NCBI GenBank assembly: GCA_045560765.1
Contig: JBJKZD010000013.1
Location: forward strand, 1 to 64,000
DNA: 64,000 nucleotides
Reading direction: 5' to 3'
Source: UBA9926 sp913064795
Lineage (GTDB): Bacteria > Pseudomonadota > Gammaproteobacteria > Pseudomonadales > Azotimanducaceae
Part shown: positions 18,208 through 27,257 of the stretch, in pieces
How positions within the stretch are numbered: the first letter of the stretch is position 1
How the letters are laid out: every line of letters starts with the position of its first letter
The notes under the pieces: generated by a model
Databases searched by the model: none
Told to the model about the DNA's origin: nothing
What the model saw: the letters and a program-made list of their open reading frames with translations, nothing else
Position numbers and translations under genes: made by a program

Positions 18208-18234
18208 AAAAAAGGGCGCTAAGCGCCCTTTTAA
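18208..18234 (-). terminator. Rho-independent terminator after the TonB receptor gene
   Basis: Stem GGGCGCT at 18214-18220 pairs with AGCGCCC at 18222-18228, extended by A/T tracts on both sides (A's 18206-18213, T's 18229-18232). On the minus strand the hairpin is followed by a run of T's, and it starts 15-20 bases after the receptor stop, so it suits that gene. The symmetric flanks could also terminate plus-strand transcription. Confidence 0.85.
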
Positions 18235-18248
18235 TCCCTCGATAGCGA

Positions 18249-21200
18249 TTAGCCGCCAAATCTCCGCGTCACATCAACACCCCAATACCTGGGATAGAGT
18301 CGCTCCCCTGTTGTTCGGTAGTTGCTAAATTCTGTGCCAATACCAATGCCTCGATAAACGCGCTCATCGGTCACGTTGTCGACAAAGAAGCGTGCTGCCC
18401 AGCGATCAGCGTCATCCTTCCAGCCAATGCTCAAATCGATTCGCTTTCTCGAGGGAACTAGATCAGCCGCCCGCTTAAAAGCTGATGACGAATACTCTCC
18501 CGTGTAACTATAGGTTGCACTGAACGCAAGCATACCCATGGTCGTTGGGACCTCGTAACTTCCAAAAACCGTCCCTTTATGCTTTGGGATCCGCTTTAGC
18601 GCATTGCCTTGAACATCACGAACATACGCATCTAGGTTGAATATATTTTGGCCGATTTCGTTCTGTATTCGGTCTCCATTTTCGTCCAATGCAAACTGAA
18701 ACAGCGTATTTGGCAAGTCAAAGTCGTTACGCTCCGTCACCAAATAACTTTCGTCGTAGGTCGCGTCGGTATAACTGTAGTTCCCACCAAGGGTTAGATA
18801 ATCACCGACTAACCAGGTCGCCTCAACTTCGAAACCTTGGTTTACCGCGGCGCCAGCATTGACAACAGTATCTACCGATGTCCCTCTTGCTGCATCAAAC
18901 GAATCAATCTGATCTTGATAATTCTCATAATCATATCGATAGATTGAAGCATTAACTTGTGCTCTCCCATCTAGCAACGTGCCTTTGTAGCCGATTTCAA
19001 AAGCTGTGACTGTTTCAGCATCATAAGAGACTGGCTTCAAGCAGCTAATATAAAAACCAAGATTCAAACATCCATCACCTTCTGATTGGCTACGGGCATC
19101 GAGCACGCCAAGCGCGAAACCGCCAGCTCGATAACCTGTTGTTACTGAGAAATACATCAGCGTGTCGTCATTGGGCGTCCAATCAAGGTTGACCCTAAAA
19201 TTCGTATCTGACCACGAATCATTAGCGGATGTGCGCCATGCGAAACTGTAAGGAATGCCCGACAGAAGTAAGGTTTGCGAGCAACTCGCATCATCGATTG
19301 CACACACTGGCGTGATCGGGTTGACCGGATTGCCGTTGAATGTGGCTCGTCCAGTAGCGATGTTGGTCAGCCCAAGATCAGTAAAAGCGCCTAAACCTGC
19401 TGGGCCGGCTGGACTCGCGTAGTAGGCCAATGTGTTCTGATCGATCCCTGGGATTTGGAATCCTTCAGCACTTGCTGCCATATTTGTAGGGTAAATCGCC
19501 GATGGAATTGTGCTTAACCCAACCAAAATCGGCGAAAAAGCACTGGCGAGCGGGATTTCAGCATAGGCGACCCGACGCTCTAACGCATCTTTGTCGTCCT
19601 TGGCATACCGAATTCCTGCAACAAGCGCAAACTGATCATTGATCTCAAAAGTTGCCTGGGTATAAAAAGCGACCTGCTCATTAAACGAACGATTTTTGTG
19701 TCGATAATTATCTTCACTACCGCCCCAGAGGCCTGCAACCTGCTCGCCGTCCATCGGCGTGTCCATGGTGACCGGTGCTTGAGTCAAGCCAAATCCACCA
19801 TAGACCTGCAAAATGCTGGCGCCCCCCAGCCCGAACGCAGCGGGTGTTGGCAAGGCCAGGTCACCGTAAGCTGCAGCCTGAGTGTATCTGAGCGTATTAT
19901 TAGTCAGAGTGTAATTTTGGAGTCTTTCTTCCGAGAAGCTAAATAGCCCAGAAGTTACTGAAATTCGATCACCAAAGTTCATCTGCAGCTGAAGCTCATG
20001 CGAATAATTCCACACGTCTTCTAGAACCGTTTGACGATATTTGGAGAAATCACTGTCATACCCGTCAATATCTATATTAAACGTGTACTCAAAATCGTTG
20101 GTGCCAAAAAGATACTTGAGCGACATATCATCATTGATATCCCAAGTAAGCTCAAAACTACTCGACATATGATCAAACTTTGAATGATTACATTCTGTAC
20201 TCTCATAAGGCCATTGACAATTTTCACCTGAGTTATTCACCAAGTTATTCATCGTATCCTCTGAAGCGGTCCCATAAAGACCCTCCACATCTGTTCGGCC
20301 AAACCCAGCATTTGGCATGTGGGACGCTGATGGATCCATCCCAGGCCTGACGGGCATACCAGAAATGATGACACCATTACCCGGATTTGTGTAAGCCATT
20401 GAGCCTGGCGTTCCATTGGGAACTTGTCTCAAACCATAGGCGGCATAATCAGCGGGAGAACCGCGGAACCCGCCAGGTCCCTCGCTGATATAACCAAACG
20501 CCCCAATAGCCCTGTCCGAGATTCGATCGTTACCTCGTACTTTGATTGAGATATCAGGAGAAACATCAATCGTAAAAGCGAGCGCCACGTTTCTGTCATG
20601 GGTTGAATCGAGATCTGGCGAGCCGCTGAGGCCTTCTTGATGGCCATTTCGATCTCGCTTAGTTGCAGTCAGTCTTCCTGCGAGGACATCCTCTACCAGG
20701 GTCCCGTTAACCATGCCGTATACTTCTTTTGTTCGATAGCCACCCAATTGCACCCGAACTTCTGCTTCAGATTCATAGCTCGCTGGGTTAGTGACGTAAT
20801 TCAAAGCACCGCCAATTGAGTTTCGACCATAGAGCGTTCCTTGGGGTCCTCGGAGCACTTCCACCCGGGCAAGGTCGTAGAGTCCATTTTCCGAAGCCGC
20901 AATTCCGAAATCTGGAGAGTAAATTCCGTTGTAATAAGTTGCGACACCAGGATCACCACCCAAAGCTCTGAAGTTACGACCAACGCCTCGAATTCGAATG
21001 TCAAAGGCATCTCGCGTTGTCGCAGGAAGATAGTTCACAAGTTCATCGGCGCCTTGGATACCTAGGTCCTCGATCGCATCTTGCGAAAATGCAGTGATCG
21101 AAATTGAGGTATCGGAAACCGTTGATTCGACTTTTTCAGCCGTCACAACCACCTCTTCGATCTGGCGCTTACCGTCTTCTGCGAACACTAACCCTGCAAA

Positions 21201-21266
21201 CCCTAGTGCCAGACCAAATCCTACAATCGGACGCATCACTGCTAGTCCCTTAACTCCGTTTCCCAT
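18249..21266 (-). CDS. TonB-dependent outer-membrane receptor
   Basis: This 1005-residue protein has an N-terminal signal peptide (~residues 11-29, ending VFA) and a TonB-box-like segment EEVVVTAEK at about 37-45. The plug domain follows with the conserved LRGPQGTLYGRNSIGGALNYVTN, and then a long 22-strand beta-barrel. The final strands contain DNVTDERVYRGIGIG and end in YWGVDVTRRFGG. Such proteins import siderophores, vitamins, oligosaccharides or other large nutrients with energy from TonB-ExbBD; the ligand cannot be predicted. The ATG at 21266 follows GGTGGAGAC. No TonB or ExbB genes lie nearby. Confidence 0.93.
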   Translation of the reverse strand: MGNGVKGLAVMRPIVGFGLALGFAGLVFAEDGKRQIEEVVVTAEKVESTVSDTSISITAFSQDAIEDLGIQGADELVNYLPATTRDAFDIRIRGVGRNFRALGGDPGVATYYNGIYSPDFGIAASENGLYDLARVEVLRGPQGTLYGRNSIGGALNYVTNPASYESEAEVRVQLGGYRTKEVYGMVNGTLVEDVLAGRLTATKRDRNGHQEGLSGSPDLDSTHDRNVALAFTIDVSPDISIKVRGNDRISDRAIGAFGYISEGPGGFRGSPADYAAYGLRQVPNGTPGSMAYTNPGNGVIISGMPVRPGMDPSASHMPNAGFGRTDVEGLYGTASEDTMNNLVNNSGENCQWPYESTECNHSKFDHMSSSFELTWDINDDMSLKYLFGTNDFEYTFNIDIDGYDSDFSKYRQTVLEDVWNYSHELQLQMNFGDRISVTSGLFSFSEERLQNYTLTNNTLRYTQAAAYGDLALPTPAAFGLGGASILQVYGGFGLTQAPVTMDTPMDGEQVAGLWGGSEDNYRHKNRSFNEQVAFYTQATFEINDQFALVAGIRYAKDDKDALERRVAYAEIPLASAFSPILVGLSTIPSAIYPTNMAASAEGFQIPGIDQNTLAYYASPAGPAGLGAFTDLGLTNIATGRATFNGNPVNPITPVCAIDDASCSQTLLLSGIPYSFAWRTSANDSWSDTNFRVNLDWTPNDDTLMYFSVTTGYRAGGFALGVLDARSQSEGDGCLNLGFYISCLKPVSYDAETVTAFEIGYKGTLLDGRAQVNASIYRYDYENYQDQIDSFDAARGTSVDTVVNAGAAVNQGFEVEATWLVGDYLTLGGNYSYTDATYDESYLVTERNDFDLPNTLFQFALDENGDRIQNEIGQNIFNLDAYVRDVQGNALKRIPKHKGTVFGSYEVPTTMGMLAFSATYSYTGEYSSSAFKRAADLVPSRKRIDLSIGWKDDADRWAARFFVDNVTDERVYRGIGIGTEFSNYRTTGERLYPRYWGVDVTRRFGG

Positions 21267-21364
21267 GTCTCCACCCCTTTTATTGAGATTCCGTAAAACG
21301 CCATCGGCGACGATTACGTTAACTTCTGCAGATAAAACAAGCTTCTACCACTGGCTCGTAGCCA

Positions 21365-21376
21365 CCCTAAATAGGG
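21365..21376. promoter_or_regulatory. Inverted repeat CCCTA-AA-TAGGG upstream of the TonB receptor gene
   Basis: A perfect 5-bp-arm inverted repeat lies about 100 bases before the receptor start codon. It could be an operator for a nutrient-responsive regulator. No repressor gene sits next to it, and the site is short enough to occur by chance. Confidence 0.3.
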
Positions 21377-21604
21377 AACCTACCAACCCAGCTCTCGGGT
21401 GATCTTAAACACCCATGGAACCCCCGGTCAACTGGCTTTTACACCGGGTTCGCCGGGCTTTGCTTCCGGCCCGAGACTGAGCTTTAGAAAGTCATTAATA
21501 AAGCGCGTTTGGGTTTCTCCAGTGCCCCCTCATCAACACCAAAAAATCTAGAGGCCCTGTCTATCAGCGGCGCATTCAATTGTCGCGACATCTTCTTATC
21601 ACGA

Positions 21605-21676
21605 CTCTGTTCAAGGCTCTGCTCAAGGCTCTGCTCAAAGCTGCGTTTAAGACACCGTTTAGGGGCGCTGTTTGAA
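21605..21676. repeat. Degenerate 12-bp tandem repeat array, about six units
   Basis: Successive 12-mers are CTCTGTTCAAGG (21605), CTCTGCTCAAGG (21617), CTCTGCTCAAAG (21629), CTGCGTTTAAGA (21641), CACCGTTTAGGG (21653) and CGCTGTTTGAAC (21665). The first three are near identical and the later ones have drifted but keep the period and the TT(T/C)(A/G)A core. It is non-coding as far as can be judged. Confidence 0.75.
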
Positions 21677-21882
21677 CAGAATTCGGTGCGTGTTTGGTTT
21701 TTATCATCAAACCTAGTCCAAATCCCAAGACGTGAACAAAAAGCGCAGGGAGTATTGCTTACTGGATTAACAATACTCAGTTTTCCCTATCAACTTTCTC
21801 TCAACCCACTGCAAATTAACTTCTTGAACAAACCTCGGAGACTCATGCGGCGCAGTCTTGGCGTTGGGTCGGTGCAGGATGG

Positions 21883-22347
21883 CTAAGCCTGAAGCAGTTT
21901 CAACGCCTTTTCACGATCAGGCACTATTCCTGGAGAATCCTCGCAGAACTCGACCATAATCCCATTGGGGTCGATGTAATAGAGGCTCTGACACCAATCA
22001 TGATCGACCTCCATCAGAGGCTTAAGCCCAGCCAGCGACAGGCTGTCTTTCACCTGCTGCTTTCTATCGATGTTCGCTTTGAAGGCAACGTGGTTAACCC
22101 AAACGGGAAGACCCAGCCCCGTTGAAATCTCCGTGCCATAGTCACTGGGGGCTCGATCGCCTTCAAGGTAGAAAAAAGCCATGGAACTGCCATCGCCCAA
22201 ATCGAAAAATAGATGCTTCATACCGCCGGTTTCGTTGCCATCGATTTCCGTGTGGATCAAGGGAAAACCCAACAAATCCTCATAGAAGTGGCGCGTTTCC
22301 TCGGGGTCCTTACAAGCAAATGCCACGTGATGAAATCCTGAACTCAT
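21883..22347 (-). CDS. VOC superfamily (glyoxalase/ring-cleavage dioxygenase-like) protein
   Basis: This 154-residue protein has paired betaalphabetabetabeta modules: FHHVAFACKDPEETRHFYEDLLGFPLIHTE, then WVNHVAFKANIDRK in the second half, ending YYIDPNGIMVEFCED. The metal-ligand positions of the family (His near the N-terminus of each half, Glu in IMVEFCE) are present. It starts behind AGGAGAGG. VOC enzymes include glyoxalases, ring-cleaving dioxygenases and antibiotic-resistance proteins. The nearby P450 on the same strand, 184 bases upstream, hints at shared catabolism but does not fix the reaction. Confidence 0.85.
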   Translation of the reverse strand: MSSGFHHVAFACKDPEETRHFYEDLLGFPLIHTEIDGNETGGMKHLFFDLGDGSSMAFFYLEGDRAPSDYGTEISTGLGLPVWVNHVAFKANIDRKQQVKDSLSLAGLKPLMEVDHDWCQSLYYIDPNGIMVEFCEDSPGIVPDREKALKLLQA

Positions 22348-22531
22348 ACTGCCTCTCCTTTGACCATTTTCACTAGGGCTGAATTTTCACAGGGCTGGGT
22401 TTTCATGAAAGCATCAAAAGCCACGACGAACAGCCGAGCGCTTTTACCATCGTATCCATCGCAAGAATTTTTTTCATTCAGCATTATTTTTTTAGCCCCC
22501 ATCTATTCCTCATCCAAAAAACGGCCAGAGG

Positions 22532-23827
22532 CTAATAAGGATGCAACTGAACCTGCATCTGGGTATAGCCTTTCACAAAAGTCGAGTAGGTGCGCTGTGG
22601 CGGGGCGATGACTTCGACGAATCGGAAGCGCTTTTGAATTTCCTCCCAAAGAATACGTAACTGCATTTCCGCTAGACGATTACCCATACAGCGATGAATG
22701 CCAAATCCAAAAGACAAATGCTGACGGGCTTTTTCACGATCAATCAAAAATTCTGATGCTCGGGGAATGGCGGACTCGTCGCGATTGCCGGAGACATACC
22801 ACATCACTACTTTTTCGCCCTCGGGAATATCCACCCCGTTTAAAGTCACTGGGCGGGTCGTGGTGCGGCGCATGTGAGCAAGCGGTGTCTGCCAACGGAT
22901 GATTTCCGAAACCATATTGGGTATCAAGTCCGGGGTTTTCCGAAGCTTGGCGTATTCCGCCGGGTTCTCATTGAGCGCCAAAACACCACCAGAAATCGAA
23001 TTCCTTGTTGTGTCGTTCCCGCCCACAATCAGCAGCAGTAGATTGCCTAAAAACTCAAAGGGCACCATATTTTTCGTGGCCTCTCCATGCGCAAGCATCG
23101 AAATCAAGTCGCCTTTTGGCTTTGCTTTAACGCGCTCATTCCAGAGCGCTGTAAAATACTCTAAGCATTCAATCAACTCCGCTCGGCGCTGCTCGCCGGA
23201 CTCGGTGACGCCCGTTCCGGGCGGGTTGGTAGCCACGTCGCTCCAACGCGTCAATTTCCGGCGATCTTCGAACGGAAAGTCGAACAAAGTTGCAAGCATT
23301 TGGGTGGTCAACTCAACCGAAACTCGATCAACCCAGTCAAAAGATTCACCGACGGGCAGTCCATCAAGAATGCTAGCGGCCCGTTCGCGAATGGTTCCGG
23401 CCATCAATGCAAGATTCGGCGGAGCAACCACACCCGTGACAGTCGATCTTTGTAAATCATGCTTTGGCGGGTCCATCGCAATAAACATTCCGAAGCCATC
23501 GAATTGTTGCTGCGGTTTCTGAGCTTCGAGTACAGCAGCCGGATGGCTTTTTGCGACGGGGGTCCCAGCCGCTCCGCCGACGGTGATTCCCTTAGCGGAG
23601 GAGAATCGCTGCGGATCTGTGTCCACAGTAAAAATATCCTGATAACGGGTTACCGACCAATAGGGACCAAAGTCGCTCTCAGGGCAATAATGAACCGGCG
23701 CCTCATTGCGCAAACGCTCAAAATACCGCCAGTGGGCATCGGCTTGGAAAAGCTGAGGCTGCGCGACATTGAGCGTATCCAACTCAAGCGCGTAGGGATC
23801 TGGCACGTCCATGATCCTATCGTTCAT
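22532..23827 (-). CDS. Cytochrome P450, CYP153-like alkane/fatty-acid terminal hydroxylase
   Basis: This protein of about 431 residues has the P450 core: I-helix IVGGNDTTRNS, ExxR in EIIRWQTP region, and heme loop FGFGIHRCMGNRLAE with the proximal Cys. The N-terminal HWRYFERLRNEAPVHYC, then FGPYWSVTRYQDI, MWYVSGNRDE and the C-terminal TYSTFVKGY are characteristic of the CYP153 family, which hydroxylates the terminal carbon of medium-chain alkanes or fatty acids. The ATG at 23827 is preferred over the GTG at 23833 because AGGAG is 5 bases upstream of it. No ferredoxin or ferredoxin reductase gene is adjacent, so electron donors must come from elsewhere. Confidence 0.88.
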   Translation of the reverse strand: MNDRIMDVPDPYALELDTLNVAQPQLFQADAHWRYFERLRNEAPVHYCPESDFGPYWSVTRYQDIFTVDTDPQRFSSAKGITVGGAAGTPVAKSHPAAVLEAQKPQQQFDGFGMFIAMDPPKHDLQRSTVTGVVAPPNLALMAGTIRERAASILDGLPVGESFDWVDRVSVELTTQMLATLFDFPFEDRRKLTRWSDVATNPPGTGVTESGEQRRAELIECLEYFTALWNERVKAKPKGDLISMLAHGEATKNMVPFEFLGNLLLLIVGGNDTTRNSISGGVLALNENPAEYAKLRKTPDLIPNMVSEIIRWQTPLAHMRRTTTRPVTLNGVDIPEGEKVVMWYVSGNRDESAIPRASEFLIDREKARQHLSFGFGIHRCMGNRLAEMQLRILWEEIQKRFRFVEVIAPPQRTYSTFVKGYTQMQVQLHPY

Positions 23828-24065
23828 TGTCACTCCTACGTTTTGCTCTCCCTATCATTGCCCCAACGCCGAACGGATACCACCATTTTACAGAACAATT
23901 TTGGCCATCGAGGGCGGGACGGGTCGACCTAAAAGACGGCAAACCTCCTTTTATTCAAAGACCCTAGTGACCGCGCTTCATCAGGATGAGAGATGGATGT
24001 TTTTCATCTGTTTTCTCCCGGTTCATCCTCGGTTACGATGAGCAAAAATCCCAGAATCAGGCTTG

Positions 24066-27000
24066 ATGCTACGCCTCATCCAATCAAACGATCTTGAGCA
24101 GCTTGGAGCCCAGTTCTGTCTTCAGTCCGCTGCTCGCCAAGGCGACCCGCTACAACCGGAAATTGTATTGGTTCAATCCCTCGGCACGGGTCAGTGGCTG
24201 AAGCTACAGACCGCGGAGCGACTCGGCATTGCCGCCAACATAAACTGCCAACTTCCCGCTCAGTTTATATGGCTCCTCTATCAACAGGTCCTTGGACTTC
24301 AGCAACAACAGCCCGTTGAAGCCGGCGGTTTAGCCTTCCGGTTGATGCAAGTATTAGAGGAGTTTGAGGAACCTAGCATTCGGGCCTACTTAGAGAGAGG
24401 ATCCGAGGCCGATCTACGGTATTTTCAACTGGCCGCAAAGATCAGCGCCGCCTTCGAAAACTATCTGCTGTATCGGCCGGACTGGTTGTTGGCCTGGCAA
24501 TCGGGCCAGATCGGTGTTGGTCAAAACCGGCACGGATGGCAACCCAAGCTCTGGCAGCACCTGGTTGCCGCCGATCCGAATCTTGCGAAAAACCACCGAG
24601 CCTTCTTGCACCAAAAACTCCTTGAGGCACTGCAAGCACCAAAACTCGATACAGCGCTACCGAAACGAATCAGTCTATTTGGCCTCGCCAGCTTAGCCCC
24701 CATGCATCTGGAAACGTTTTCTCAACTCGCCAATCACTGCCAAGTTGATCTGTACTTCATGAACCCCAGCGAAGCCTACTGGGGTGATATTGTTTCCGCT
24801 AAACGCGCGCAAAAACAGAAATTAAAAACCAGGATCGCCAGTCAAGACAAAGATTCTGAAGCTGTTGAGGATTATTATTTTCTTGGTAATCCTTTGCTAT
24901 CTTCGCTTGGGCGCCAGGGTCAGGAATTTCACGAATTACTCACCGCTGAGCCCAACCTCATCTCAGAGGAACATTTTGTTCTGCCGAGCAGGGACTCGCG
25001 CCTGCACGTCATTCAAGATGATTTGTTTCATGCCCGAGAAGCAGAAGCCTCTGACACCCTACACCTACCGGATTGGGAACGTGATCAAAGTTTGATTTTT
25101 CACAGTTGCCACTCCCGACTCCGTGAGATGGAAGTGTTGCTCGACAGCATTCATCGAGCCCTGACAAACACCCCTTTGAAACCCAGCGATATCATCGTGA
25201 TGGCGCCCAACATCCAAGAGTACCTCCCGGTGATTCACGCGGTTTTTGGGGATGAAATGTCCTATGGGATTGCAGATCAAAATCATTATCAATCCTCGGA
25301 TATCTTTCGCACTTTTATCGATCTATTGAAGCTTCCCGAAAGTAGATTGACGGCATCAGAAGTGCTGCAGTGGCTCGAGGTGCCAGCAATCGCTCGAAAA
25401 TTTGAGATCGATGCTGAAGCCCTTAAACGCGTCAAAACCTGGATCCACGAAACAGGTATTCGCTGGGCTTGGGATGCTGACCGAAAAGCTCATCGATGGG
25501 AGGTTCCAGCAGAACATCAGTTTACCTGGCGATTTGGCATCGATCGTTTGCTGATGGGCGTGATGACCGACGACAATGCCTTAGTTCAAGACATCGCGCC
25601 CTACCCTGTGGACAGCGAGAACCTTGACGTTTTAGAGGGGTTTTTGCGCTTTACAAATCGCATCGCAGCAACCCAAGCTACACTCAGCTCAACCCATACA
25701 CCCAGTGAATTCAATGCCCTGTTGCTCGACATCATTGACGCTTTCTTTGAACCCATCGAGCATGAGCGCATCGACATTGCCCGATTGCAAGATCTTTCTG
25801 AAGAATTCTTAAACCTTGCGGTAGAAGCCAACCTCTCACGCGCATTGTCAACCAACTTTATCCAGTACTGGCTTGAACAAGCCCTACTAAAGCCCCAACC
25901 TGCTATGCGCTTCATTACCGGCGGCGTGACCTTCAGCACCCTCACACCCATGCGAAGCATCCCTTTTAAAATGGTCTGCTTAGTGGGGATGAACGAGGGG
26001 GAATTTCCAAGACAACAAGCTGAAAATCCCTTTGATCTGATGGCCCATATCGGACCCATGCTCGGCGATCGATCCCGGCAAGAAGATGATCGCTATCTTT
26101 TTCTTGAGGCATTGTTATCAGCCCGGGAGCGACTGCATGTGTCATTCTGCGGACGTAGCCCCCGTGACAACGAACGGGTACCACCGAGTGTCGTGCTCAG
26201 CGAATTCATCGATTATTGCGAGACTGTTTTTAACGGTGTGCAGTTTGTGGATCACCCGCTACAGCCCTTCTCGCCTCGTTATTTTGAAGAACCTTTGATC
26301 CAGAGCTTCGAACATCATTGGTTTGAGGGGCTTACAGCGGCCCAGGCAGACCCACCGCAACTGTCCACAATCAGCATTGATTCACCACAGCCGCTGAGGC
26401 TCGAAATCTCAGAGCTCGCGCAGTTTTTTAAACATACCGCGCGTTACTTTTTTGAGCGCTGCTTCAATATCGATCTTCGCGTCAATACCAATATCAACCC
26501 TGATCAGGAACCTTTTACCCTCGATGCTCTATCGCGGTTTCAGCTCATCGACCTTGCGATCCACGCCTTTGCCGGGGGCAGCAGTTCCAATCAATGGGTC
26601 AATACCTTGATCAGCAGCGGCGCCGCAATCAACCACAGAATTGGTCAAGAGCGCCTCAAGGACATCGCCGGTCAGGCGCAAAGTCTGCTCGCAGCCATTG
26701 AACCCCATCTGGTTCCTGAACAAAACCCGACGCATCTAGAACTCACAGTCGGCGGTACCCGGTTAGACTGCTCACTGACCAATTTAACTGAGGACGGCCA
26801 CCTGGCGTTTCGTGCCGGCGATCTCTCTCACAAGCATCTTTTTGAAACTTGGCTTGAGCATTTAATGTTGGCCGCAACACACCGCGGCAGGACCACCTAC
26901 GCCTTTGGATTAAAGCAAGGCAAGACCTTAAGGGGTCAGTTTGCGCCCATCGAGCCCCAGACTGCTAAAGCATGGCTCAGCGACTACGTAGGCCTTTACC

Positions 27001-27257
27001 TTGAAGGTCTCAACCGTCCGCTGCTATTTCCCTTTGGACTCGGGAGCGAACTGATCAAACGCCAATCAAAGGGTGAAGATCCTGCCTTAATCGCTGCGGC
27101 ACTCGATCATCAGTGGACGGATTCACATTTTGCGGGCGAGGGCCAAGACCCCTACTGGTCAAGACTCGTTCAAAAGCCCTCCGACATCATCGATCCCTTG
27201 ACGGATCTCGCGAGTCGACTCCTGCTCGATCTGGATCGACGTTGGGTGAAGCCATGA
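24066..27257 (+). CDS. recC: Exodeoxyribonuclease V subunit gamma (RecC)
   Basis: This protein of about 1063 residues is close in length to E. coli RecC. It opens with the family's LIQSNDLEQLGAQFC and RPDWLL-type helicase-like region, and the middle has MRSIPFKMVCLVGMNEGEFPRQ, a hallmark RecC segment. RecC holds the 3' DNA strand and recognises Chi inside the RecBCD helicase-nuclease, which processes double-strand breaks and degrades foreign linear DNA. The ATG at 24066 is preferred over a TTG three bases earlier. The stop overlaps the recB start (ATGA), so recC leads the recC-recB-recD transcript. Confidence 0.93.
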   Translation: MLRLIQSNDLEQLGAQFCLQSAARQGDPLQPEIVLVQSLGTGQWLKLQTAERLGIAANINCQLPAQFIWLLYQQVLGLQQQQPVEAGGLAFRLMQVLEEFEEPSIRAYLERGSEADLRYFQLAAKISAAFENYLLYRPDWLLAWQSGQIGVGQNRHGWQPKLWQHLVAADPNLAKNHRAFLHQKLLEALQAPKLDTALPKRISLFGLASLAPMHLETFSQLANHCQVDLYFMNPSEAYWGDIVSAKRAQKQKLKTRIASQDKDSEAVEDYYFLGNPLLSSLGRQGQEFHELLTAEPNLISEEHFVLPSRDSRLHVIQDDLFHAREAEASDTLHLPDWERDQSLIFHSCHSRLREMEVLLDSIHRALTNTPLKPSDIIVMAPNIQEYLPVIHAVFGDEMSYGIADQNHYQSSDIFRTFIDLLKLPESRLTASEVLQWLEVPAIARKFEIDAEALKRVKTWIHETGIRWAWDADRKAHRWEVPAEHQFTWRFGIDRLLMGVMTDDNALVQDIAPYPVDSENLDVLEGFLRFTNRIAATQATLSSTHTPSEFNALLLDIIDAFFEPIEHERIDIARLQDLSEEFLNLAVEANLSRALSTNFIQYWLEQALLKPQPAMRFITGGVTFSTLTPMRSIPFKMVCLVGMNEGEFPRQQAENPFDLMAHIGPMLGDRSRQEDDRYLFLEALLSARERLHVSFCGRSPRDNERVPPSVVLSEFIDYCETVFNGVQFVDHPLQPFSPRYFEEPLIQSFEHHWFEGLTAAQADPPQLSTISIDSPQPLRLEISELAQFFKHTARYFFERCFNIDLRVNTNINPDQEPFTLDALSRFQLIDLAIHAFAGGSSSNQWVNTLISSGAAINHRIGQERLKDIAGQAQSLLAAIEPHLVPEQNPTHLELTVGGTRLDCSLTNLTEDGHLAFRAGDLSHKHLFETWLEHLMLAATHRGRTTYAFGLKQGKTLRGQFAPIEPQTAKAWLSDYVGLYLEGLNRPLLFPFGLGSELIKRQSKGEDPALIAAALDHQWTDSHFAGEGQDPYWSRLVQKPSDIIDPLTDLASRLLLDLDRRWVKP

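Larger units (their letters stand above)
21267..21882. other. Intergenic region with a 12-bp periodic repeat
   Basis: This gap of 616 bases on the minus strand lies upstream of the TonB receptor and downstream of the VOC gene. It holds the upstream sequence of the receptor, including a perfect inverted repeat CCCTA-AA-TAGGG at 21365-21376, and a degenerate 12-bp tandem array at 21605-21676. One plus-strand reading frame spans the array (21509-21886), but its Leu/Arg/Cys-repeat composition looks like a by-product of the array rather than a gene. Confidence 0.5.

Noticed and set aside
21509..21886. Plus-strand open frame of 125 codons with repeated SRLC units
   Set aside because: The repeats are produced by the 12-bp DNA array, and there is no ribosome-binding site or domain-like content.
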